Source: CAJMNU01 sp905214855 (GTDB taxonomy: Bacteria; Bacillota; Clostridia; Lachnospirales; Lachnospiraceae). From it: 64,000 nt of DNA. The notes beneath the pieces were generated by a model. The model was given only the letters and a program-made list of their open reading frames with translations. It did not search any database and was not told the DNA's origin. The stretch is taken from NCBI GenBank assembly GCA_937890595.1, contig CALADM010000016.1:37600-101599 (forward strand). Direction: 5' to 3'. Below, piece by piece: positions 57,910 to 64,000 of the stretch (positions are counted from its first letter, which is position 1; the number at the start of each line of letters is the position of its first letter). Both the position numbers and the translations under genes were made by a program.

Positions 57910-60417
57910 ATGGAACCAAATATTTTTGATAAGGTTCATGATGTGGATTTACAAAAAACCATGGAAAAATCATATATTGATTATGCCATGAGTGTGATTG
58001 CAGCGAGAGCCCTTCCTGATGTCAGAGATGGCTTAAAGCCTGTTCAGAGAAGAATTTTGTACGCTATGATCGAGCTGAATAATGGACCGGACAAACCGCA
58101 CCGTAAATGTGCCCGTATTGTCGGTGATACCATGGGTAAATATCATCCACATGGTGACAGCTCTATTTATGGATCTTTAGTCAATATGGCACAGCCTTGG
58201 TCGACCAGATATCCGTTGGTTGACGGTCATGGAAACTTTGGCTCTGTGGATGGAGACGGCGCAGCTGCAATGCGTTATACAGAGGCACGTCTCAGCAAGA
58301 TTTCTATGGAGATGCTTGCTGATATCAACAAAAATACTGTGGATTTTGTGCCAAACTTTGATGAGACAGAGAAAGAACCAGTGGTACTTCCTGCTCGTTA
58401 CCCGAACTTGCTGGTGAATGGTACGACAGGTATCGCGGTTGGTATGGCAACAAATATTCCTCCGCATAATCTTCGTGAGGTAATACAGGCTGTAGTAAAA
58501 ATTATTGATAACCGTGTGGAAGAGAAACGGGATACTTCCATGGAAGAAATCTTAGAGATCGTCAAAGGACCAGATTTCCCGACAGGGGCTGAGATTTTGG
58601 GACGTGCTGGAATTGAAGAGGCATATCGTACAGGGCGCGGTAAAATTAAAGTGCGTGCAGTCACAAACATTGAGACGATGCCAAATGGCAAATCTAGGAT
58701 TATTGTTTCAGAACTTCCATATCTTGTCAATAAAGCACGCCTGATCGAGAAGATCGCAGATCTGGTAAAGGAAAAACGTGTGGATGGCATCACTTACATC
58801 GGTGATGAGTCTAACCGTGAAGGAATGAGGATCAATATTGAGCTTCGCCGTGATGTCAATGCAAATGTCATATTAAATCAGCTTTTAAAGCACACTCAGC
58901 TTCAGGATACATTTGGCGTGATCATGCTGGCATTGGTAAATAATGAGCCAAAAGTCCTGAATCTGAAACAGATGCTGGAATATTATTTAAAGCATCAGGA
59001 AGATGTTGTTACAAGAAGGATTCAGTATGAGTTAAACAAGGCAGAAGAAAGAGCCCATATCTTAGAGGGACTTTTGGTTGCTCTGGATCACATTGATGAA
59101 GCAATCCGCATCATAAGGGGTGCGGCAAATGTTCAGTCAGCGAAACAGCAGTTGGTGGAACGATTTGATCTAAGTGAAGCACAGGCACAGGCGATCGTGG
59201 ATATGCGTCTTCGTACTCTGACAGGTCTGGAAAGAGAAAAACTGGAGGCAGAGTACACAGAACTGATGAAGAAGATCACAGAGCTGAAAGAAATTTTGGC
59301 AGATGAGGCAAAACTTCTTGGAGTGATCAAGACAGAGATCCTTCTGATCGCAGATAAATATGGGGATGACAGAAGAACATCTATTGGATTTGATGATGAT
59401 GTCAGTATGGAAGATTTAGTTCCAGATGAAGATACTATCATTGCGATGACAAATCTTGGATACATTAAGAGAATGTCCAGTGACAATTTCAGAAGTCAGA
59501 ATAGAGGCGGCAAGGGAATCAAGGGAATGCAGACGATCGATGAGGACTACATCGAAGATCTCCTGATGACTACAAACCATCACTATCTCATGTTCTTTAC
59601 CAATACAGGGCGTGTATACCGTTTGAAAGCATATGAGATCCCAGAGGCAGGACGGACAGCAAGAGGAACTGCGATCGTCAACTTGCTCCAGATGCAGCCA
59701 GGTGAAAAGATCACAGCGATCATTCCGATGCGGGAGTTTGATGAGAACGAATATCTGTTCATGGCAACCCGCAATGGTATGGTAAAGAGAACCCCAATGA
59801 GAGAATATGCGAATGTCCGCAAAAACGGTCTTCAGGCAATTGTTCTCCGTGAAGATGATGAGCTGATCGAAGTGAAGGCAACAGATGATTCAAAGGATAT
59901 TTTCTTAGCTACAAAGATGGGTATGTGTATCCGCTTCCATGAGAGTGATGTGCGCAGTACAGGACGTGTTTCCATGGGCGTGATCGGTATGAGACTGGAT
60001 GAAGGAGATGAAGTGATCGGAATGCAGACAGACAATCAGGGTGAGTGTCTGTTGGTTGTATCAGAAAATGGTATGGGTAAACGTACCCCGATCACAGAAT
60101 TTAAAGCACAGCAGCGCGGAGGAAAAGGTGTCCTTTGTTATAAGATCACAGAAAAGACAGGATATCTTGTCGGAGCAAAGCTGGTAGATGATAACAGAGA
60201 GATCATGCTGATCACCAATGAGGGAATTATTATCCGTATGGCAGTCAACAGTATCTCCATTATTGGACGAAATACATCTGGTGTAAAATTGATGAGTATT
60301 GATCAGGATTCCGATATTGTCGTAGCAAGTATTGCAAAAGTACGTGAAAGCGACAATAAAGATGATGATGAAAATGACAGCGATGATGAAGACAATATGG
60401 AGAGCGAAGAAGAGTAA
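57910..60417 (+). CDS. gyrA: DNA gyrase subunit A
   Basis: 835 aa. The catalytic Tyr123 is in 'AAAMRYTEARL', and the C-terminal beta-pinwheel has the GyrA-box near 'QNRGGKGIKGM', which separates gyrase from topoisomerase IV. The quinolone region reads H-P-H-G-D-S-S-I-Y-G (79-88), so the common resistance sites are Ser84 and Gly88. The tail is strongly acidic (D/E over the last ~25 residues). GGAGGGAAG precedes ATG 57910. It ends the dnaA-gyrA block. Confidence 0.97.
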   Translation: MEPNIFDKVHDVDLQKTMEKSYIDYAMSVIAARALPDVRDGLKPVQRRILYAMIELNNGPDKPHRKCARIVGDTMGKYHPHGDSSIYGSLVNMAQPWSTRYPLVDGHGNFGSVDGDGAAAMRYTEARLSKISMEMLADINKNTVDFVPNFDETEKEPVVLPARYPNLLVNGTTGIAVGMATNIPPHNLREVIQAVVKIIDNRVEEKRDTSMEEILEIVKGPDFPTGAEILGRAGIEEAYRTGRGKIKVRAVTNIETMPNGKSRIIVSELPYLVNKARLIEKIADLVKEKRVDGITYIGDESNREGMRINIELRRDVNANVILNQLLKHTQLQDTFGVIMLALVNNEPKVLNLKQMLEYYLKHQEDVVTRRIQYELNKAEERAHILEGLLVALDHIDEAIRIIRGAANVQSAKQQLVERFDLSEAQAQAIVDMRLRTLTGLEREKLEAEYTELMKKITELKEILADEAKLLGVIKTEILLIADKYGDDRRTSIGFDDDVSMEDLVPDEDTIIAMTNLGYIKRMSSDNFRSQNRGGKGIKGMQTIDEDYIEDLLMTTNHHYLMFFTNTGRVYRLKAYEIPEAGRTARGTAIVNLLQMQPGEKITAIIPMREFDENEYLFMATRNGMVKRTPMREYANVRKNGLQAIVLREDDELIEVKATDDSKDIFLATKMGMCIRFHESDVRSTGRVSMGVIGMRLDEGDEVIGMQTDNQGECLLVVSENGMGKRTPITEFKAQQRGGKGVLCYKITEKTGYLVGAKLVDDNREIMLITNEGIIIRMAVNSISIIGRNTSGVKLMSIDQDSDIVVASIAKVRESDNKDDDENDSDDEDNMESEEE

Positions 60418-60483
60418 AGAAAGAATTATGTTTTGGAGTTTCAGTTGCTTTTGGGTAACAGGAAACTGACAGAACAAGAAAGA

Positions 60484-60536
60484 GACAGGGTAGAAATCAA
60501 ACGATAGAAAACGGGTATTTCTGCCCTGTCTTTTTT
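60484..60536 (+). terminator. gyrA terminator
   Basis: GACAGGG-N-AGAAAT pairs with ATTTCT-N-CCCTGTC, followed by TTTTTT. Confidence 0.9.
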
Positions 60537-60577
60537 GTGGAATAAGGTATAAAAAGCAAGGAATGAAGAGATAGAAC

Positions 60578-61216
60578 ATGGACAGATGGTTTTTAAGGGG
60601 GAAGAGCCTGATGTTTGGGATTTGTCTGGCAGGAATGGCAGCAGTGGGATGTACAGCCCAAACAGAGCAGGAACAGGAAGTAACAACAGCATCAGAACAA
60701 ATGCTTGAAGAAACTGGTACAGCAGTACAAGATGAACAAGAAGAAAAGCAAAAAGCAGTCTTTGGTGATTTTGAGGCATGTGATATCAACCGTGAAAAGG
60801 TAACGCAGGAGATTTTTTCGAATTCGGAAGTTACTATGGTATATATGTGGGCTTCTTATTCTGAAGAATGTATTCGTCAGCTTGCTGATCTCGCAGTACT
60901 TGCAGAAGAGTTCACCGAACATACGGATGCAGGAAAATTCCAGATAATAGGAATTCCCATAGATTCTCTTGACCAGAGTGGGAGTGCTTCCAGTATCCAG
61001 ATGCACCAGATCCGGACAATTTTAAAAGAGACCCGTGCAGAGTTTTTACAGGTGATCCCGTCCTATGATCTGATAACCTCAAAATTAAAAGAGGTTGTCC
61101 TTCTTCCTGAAATTTTATTTGTGGATAGTGATGGGATCCAGATCGGAGATTGGCATAGCGGGTTAATGGAGTTAGATACCATGCGAAAACTTATACAGGA
61201 AGAGCTAAGACCATAA
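60578..61216 (+). CDS. Thioredoxin-fold lipoprotein with a Ser-x-x-Cys site
   Basis: 212 aa from ATG 60578; ATG 60611 has the stronger Shine-Dalgarno (AAGGGGGAAG) but would leave a very short signal. The signal peptide ends in a lipobox (A-V-G-C, Cys25), then an acidic linker, then a TlpA/redoxin-like domain. The active-site loop is 'MWASYSEECIRQL' with S95-E-E-C98, where TlpA proteins have C-x-x-C, so only the second Cys remains. An outer-face redox or structural role is possible; it may act as a monothiol. Gene order alone gives no function. Confidence 0.75.
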   Translation: MDRWFLRGKSLMFGICLAGMAAVGCTAQTEQEQEVTTASEQMLEETGTAVQDEQEEKQKAVFGDFEACDINREKVTQEIFSNSEVTMVYMWASYSEECIRQLADLAVLAEEFTEHTDAGKFQIIGIPIDSLDQSGSASSIQMHQIRTILKETRAEFLQVIPSYDLITSKLKEVVLLPEILFVDSDGIQIGDWHSGLMELDTMRKLIQEELRP

Positions 61217-61238
61217 ATGCCTTTTAAAGCTCCTAAAT

Positions 61239-61256
61239 GGCTTTATAAGCCTTTTT
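61239..61256 (+). terminator. Terminator of the redoxin-like lipoprotein gene
   Basis: GGCTT-N3-AAGCC followed by TTTTT. Similar GGCTTT-containing segments recur just downstream (61293-61322). Confidence 0.7.
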
Positions 61257-61354
61257 ATGGCAAGTACATGAAATCTTATACTAAAATATCAAAATGGCTT
61301 TAAACAGCCTTTTAAGAGGCTAGAGAGATTCAAAAGGATAGGATGGAGGAAAGG

Positions 61355-62203
61355 ATGAAAACGGTTCAAGTCAGCCATGTTACAGAAACAATACGGCAGA
61401 TATGCATAGAAGCAAACTATGTTCTGTCTGAGGATATGAAACAGATATTTGATCGTGCAGCAGAACAGGAGAAATCTGTGTTGGGAAGACAGGTTTTAAA
61501 CCAATTAAAGGAAAATCTCAAGATCGCAAAACAAGATCAGATTCCGATTTGTCAGGATACTGGTATGGCAGTAGTTTTCCTGAAAATAGGACAGGAGGTT
61601 CATTTTGAGGGTGGATCTTTGGAGGAAGCGGTTCATGAAGGTGTCAGACAAGGATATAGAGATGGATATTTAAGAAAATCGGTAGTCAAAGATCCGATTT
61701 TTAGGGAAAATACGAACGATAACACACCTGCTGTCATTCATTATGAGATCGTTTCTGGTGATCAGGTGGAGATCACATTAGCTCCTAAGGGGTTTGGAAG
61801 CGAAAATATGAGCCGTATTTTTATGCTAAAGCCCGCAGATGGGATTGAGGGAGTGAAGGAAGCAATCCTTACGGCAATAAAAGAAGCAGGACCAAATGCG
61901 TGTCCGCCTATGGTTGTAGGCGTGGGGATCGGAGGTACATTTGAGAAGTGTGCCTGTATGGCAAAACATGCTCTCACAAGAGATGTGGAAAAAGGATCTG
62001 ATATTCCTTATGTGCGTGAATTAGAGCAGGAGATGCTGGAAAAGATCAATGCACTGGGAATTGGTCCGGCAGGTCTTGGTGGATGTATGACAGCGCTTGC
62101 TGTGAATATAGAGACGTATCCGACACATATTGCGGGGCTGCCTGTGGCAGTAAACATCTGTTGTCATGCAAATCGTCATGTCACAAGAAGAGTGGATGAA
62201 TAA
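61355..62203 (+). CDS. Fe-S fumarate hydratase (or tartrate dehydratase) alpha subunit
   Basis: 282 aa. 'IPICQDTGMAVVF' (Cys66), 'GGTFEKCACMAKHAL' and a further Cys in 'GLGGCMTALAV' supply the [4Fe-4S] ligands of the class I two-subunit hydro-lyases. 'NDNTPAVIHYEIV' and 'KGFGSENMSRIFML' are typical. It interconverts fumarate and malate, or acts on L-tartrate, which the sequence does not separate. ATG 61355 is used because GGAGGAAAG lies before it; ATG 61343 falls inside that site. The beta subunit gene follows after a 250-bp gap. Confidence 0.9.
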   Translation: MKTVQVSHVTETIRQICIEANYVLSEDMKQIFDRAAEQEKSVLGRQVLNQLKENLKIAKQDQIPICQDTGMAVVFLKIGQEVHFEGGSLEEAVHEGVRQGYRDGYLRKSVVKDPIFRENTNDNTPAVIHYEIVSGDQVEITLAPKGFGSENMSRIFMLKPADGIEGVKEAILTAIKEAGPNACPPMVVGVGIGGTFEKCACMAKHALTRDVEKGSDIPYVRELEQEMLEKINALGIGPAGLGGCMTALAVNIETYPTHIAGLPVAVNICCHANRHVTRRVDE

Positions 62204-62455
62204 GAAAACTGGATGCAAGTAATCTGAATGAAAGTAATCTGGAAGGAAACAATCCGGATGAAAAATGGTAAGAGAAAGGTATAAAAAGTGAAAGATATCC
62301 ACAAAAAAACGGAAACATAACAAGTTATCCACAGAATATTGTGGATAACTTGGCAGAAAGTACAATATTTTGTGGATAACTTATTATAATATACAAAAAT
62401 GTGAATGGATCAGCAGAACAATCTAACAGCAGAGAAGGAAGAGGTAGCTTTGGAT
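62204..62455 (+). promoter_or_regulatory. DnaA-box-containing gap between the fumarase genes
   Basis: Perfect DnaA boxes lie at 62325, 62340 and 62371, and a variant ATATCCACA at 62295. The first two form an inverted pair, TTATCCACA-N6-TGTGGATAA. TATAAT at 62385-62390 may be a -10 box for the beta gene. No ORF is supported except the N-terminal extension discussed for the beta subunit. Confidence 0.75.
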
Positions 62456-63010
62456 ATGGAGAAATGGATCAATGTTCCAATGAGCAAAGAAACTGCCCAA
62501 AATCTAAGGATAGGGGATTATGTATATCTGAGCGGAACAATTTATACAGCAAGAGATGCAGCACATAAAAGGATGCAGGAAGCACTTGCAAATGGACAGG
62601 AACTGCCTTTTGATATTAAGGGAAATATAATTTATTATATGGGTCCCTCCCCAGCAAGAGAGGGAAGAGTGATCGGCTCTGCAGGTCCGACGACTGCCAG
62701 CCGTATGGATAAGTATACACCACAGCTTTTGGATCTGGGTATGAGTGCCATGATCGGAAAAGGCAAACGAACACAGGAGGTGGCGGATGCCATTGTCCGC
62801 AATCAGGCAGTATATTTTGCCGCAGTAGGAGGTGCAGGAGCACTTTTATCTAAATGTATCACAGGCTCTGAAATTATAGCATATGAAGACCTTGGAGCAG
62901 AAGCAATCCGCAAACTGACTGTGAAAGATTTTCCTGTTATTGTTGTGATGGATGCATGTGGGGGCAACCTCTATGAACAGGTTCTTTGTAGAGGTCAGAA
63001 TATCCAATAG
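62456..63010 (+). CDS. Fe-S fumarate hydratase (or tartrate dehydratase) beta subunit
   Basis: 184 aa from ATG 62456, the family-type start M-E-K-W-I-N-V-P; GGAAGAGG precedes it. An in-frame ATG at 62405 would add 17 residues ('DQQNNLTAEKEEVALD') but has no ribosome-binding site and lies only about eight bases after a probable transcription start. 'DYVYLSGTIYTARDAAHKR' and 'GPTTASRMDKYTPQLL' are the FumA C-terminal domain motifs that hold substrate and support the cluster in the alpha subunit. Forms one enzyme with the upstream gene product. Confidence 0.9.
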   Translation: MEKWINVPMSKETAQNLRIGDYVYLSGTIYTARDAAHKRMQEALANGQELPFDIKGNIIYYMGPSPAREGRVIGSAGPTTASRMDKYTPQLLDLGMSAMIGKGKRTQEVADAIVRNQAVYFAAVGGAGALLSKCITGSEIIAYEDLGAEAIRKLTVKDFPVIVVMDACGGNLYEQVLCRGQNIQ

Positions 63011-63147
63011 GGTATGTTAGTGGATATGGCAGAGATTATCTGAACAGAAATTATAGCTGCATCATTTCCGGAGTCTAGGAAACCGATGCTATTCTCATCA
63101 AGTAAATAATCTCATTGGAAAAGGGGAAGAGAATGGAGGTATCCAAT

Positions 63148-63390
63148 ATGAGAATATCAAGTAATGATTTTATTGAGGTTTTGGCAAGTGTTATAGATGA
63201 AAAGTTTCCAAATACACAGCAGTATATTGTGAAAGCCGGAGATGATGTAAAAGAGTTGGTTATGGAATTGAGGGAAAAAGATGCTAAATTTCGGTATTCC
63301 CCATATGACTTATTCATAAGTTCAGACTCTTATGAAGATACTATTGAAAGGTTTTTGGAGCAGTGGAATTTAAAAATATTAGGGAAATAA
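63148..63390 (+). CDS. Hypothetical protein (80 aa)
   Basis: 80 aa from ATG 63148, which has GGAGG about eight bases upstream; longer in-frame starts (63115, 63133) have poorer sites. The sequence 'MRISSNDFIEVLASVIDEKFP' is acidic, with no signal peptide, membrane segment or known motif. It looks like a small soluble alpha/beta protein. It stands between fumarase and a remnant ORF, so it may belong to a decaying accessory segment. Function unknown. Confidence 0.6.
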   Translation: MRISSNDFIEVLASVIDEKFPNTQQYIVKAGDDVKELVMELREKDAKFRYSPYDLFISSDSYEDTIERFLEQWNLKILGK

Positions 63391-63407
63391 GGGAATAGGT
63401 GAAATTT

Positions 63408-63563
63408 GTGAACATAGAAGAGCTGCTTACAAAATATTCAAAATCAAGACCTTAGTTTAAAAATATATCATCAGAGATTAAAAAGTGTAGTGATGCAGAA
63501 GCAATTGATACAGAAGCAATTGATACAGAAGCAATGTTAGGAAAGATAATAAAAATGTCTTAA
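63408..63563 (+). pseudogene. Small ORF interrupted by an in-frame TAG
   Basis: GTG 63408 has AATAGGTGA upstream and reads V-N-I-E-E-L-L-T-K-Y-S-K-S-R-P, then TAG at 63453-63455. The same frame then stays open for 35 codons, including a 15-bp repeat translated D-T-E-A-I, to TAA at 63563. It was probably one 51-residue ORF, now broken, or a short peptide. No family recognised. Confidence 0.45.
63492..63536. repeat. 15-bp tandem repeat, three copies
   Basis: GATACAGAAGCAATT three times with one or two changes, in frame with the broken ORF at 63408. Confidence 0.9.
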
Positions 63564-63596
63564 TAAAAAATGTTTCAATAAAAATAAAAAAAGGTA

Positions 63597-63625
63597 TTGA
63601 CATTCAAAAATATCAATAGTATAAT
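63597..63625 (+). promoter_or_regulatory. tRNA-Ser promoter
   Basis: TTGACA and TATAAT, 17-bp spacer; full consensus. Confidence 0.93.
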
Positions 63626-63687
63626 GACTAGGCACCTGAGACAAACAGTCAAAGTTGGCAGAAAAAATTCATAGAGATTATGAATTC

Positions 63688-63775
63688 GGAGAAATACTCA
63701 AGAGGCCGAAGAGGCGCCCCTGCTAAGGGTGTAGGTCGGGCGACCGGCGCGAGGGTTCAAATCCCTCTTTCTCCG
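63688..63775 (+). tRNA. tRNA-Ser (anticodon GCU)
   Basis: 88 nt with a long variable arm. Acceptor stem GGAGAAA/TTTCTCC, anticodon stem CGCCC/GGGTG around CTGCTAA, T-arm with GGTTCAAATCC. It reads AGC and AGU. CCA is not encoded. Confidence 0.95.
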
Positions 63776-63835
63776 CTTGATTTACCAAGTGGAAGTCATA
63801 CTTCAAACAACGATGAAAAATAATTAAAAAAGTTG

Positions 63836-63864
63836 TTGACAAACAGAACAAAGTATGATAAAGT
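63836..63864 (+). promoter_or_regulatory. Promoter 1 of a probable rRNA operon
   Basis: TTGACA, 17 bp, TAAAGT. First of two similar promoters; the block repeats 94 bp downstream. Confidence 0.75.
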
Positions 63865-63929
63865 AAATAACCGCTGAGTAAATCAGCAAAACGACTTCAA
63901 AAAGTCAAAAAAATAAATTAAAAAAGTTG

Positions 63930-63958
63930 TTGACAAACAGAAAACAATGTGATAAGAT
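63930..63958 (+). promoter_or_regulatory. Promoter 2 of a probable rRNA operon
   Basis: TTGACA, 17 bp, TAAGAT, in a segment nearly identical to promoter 1 (AAAAAAGTTGTTGACAAACA). Twin strong promoters next to a tRNA suggest that 16S rRNA lies just past the window end; I cannot see it. Confidence 0.75.
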
Positions 63959-64000
63959 AACAGAGTTGCTGCTAAACAACAACAGAGCACCTTGAGAATA

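Noticed and set aside
60061..60789. 242-codon minus-strand ORF across the gyrA end and lipoprotein start
   Set aside because: Crosses the gyrA terminator and two genes on the other strand; composition typical of antisense.

Overview
The window is chromosomal DNA of a low-GC Gram-positive anaerobe, most probably a gut Lachnospiraceae (Clostridia). The signs are the rpmH-rnpA-yidD-yidC-jag-mnmE-mnmG-rsmG-parA-parB and dnaA-dnaN-yaaA-recF-gyrB-gyrA blocks around a replication origin, DUF3881 and DUF4446 proteins, a bifunctional AdhE, a V-type ATPase and a FeoA-FeoB fusion. I cannot name the genus from the sequence alone. Genes just left of about 51.4 kb run leftward and genes right of it run rightward, so the window straddles oriC.

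Layout. 1-6.5 kb: AraC-type regulator (cut by the window edge), a heparinase II/III-like polysaccharide lyase, and an LplA/LplB/YtcP-type ABC importer (lipoprotein plus two permeases), together a small uptake-and-degradation locus for an acidic polysaccharide. 6.7-17.1 kb: nine-gene V-type ATPase operon (H/G-C-I-K-F-E-A-B-D) running directly into a D-Ala-D-Ala carboxypeptidase. 17.1-25.9 kb: DEDDh exonuclease, FeoAB iron importer, then a metal-homeostasis cluster (ArsR-like regulator, P1B ATPase, separate HMA chaperone, CDF-like transporter) and a methyltransferase. 25.9-30.3 kb: an IS66-family element that has cut off the 3' end of an SF1-type helicase gene. 30.5-38.4 kb: tRNA-Arg(CCU), DUF3881, gdhA, citrate synthase and adhE, i.e. 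nitrogen assimilation, 2-oxoglutarate supply and redox balancing.

38.7-54.6 kb is the origin region. parA-parB-DUF4446 is accompanied by three exact parS sites (one inside parB). The mnmG/rsmG overlap holds a hexanucleotide repeat. The oriC is bipartite: DnaA-box clusters flank dnaA, and the downstream one carries a DnaA-trio next to an AT-rich unwinding element. The short dnaA leader can fold into a compact multi-helix structure. 54.6-64 kb: yaaA, recF, gyrB, gyrA, a thioredoxin-like lipoprotein with a Ser-x-x-Cys site, a two-subunit fumarase whose genes are separated by an unexpected cluster of DnaA boxes, a small ORF, a remnant ORF with an internal stop, tRNA-Ser(GCU), and twin promoters that probably drive an rRNA operon just beyond the window.

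Most genes are ordinary housekeeping genes. The observations most worth a second look are regulatory or structural: the dnaA leader RNA, the DnaA-box cluster between the fumarase genes, the repeat setting both the mnmG C-terminus and rsmG N-terminus, the IS66-truncated helicase, the terminator-like hairpin in the gdhA leader, and several small unlisted ORFs. I did not see a clearly new multi-gene system, and no CRISPR array or prophage.
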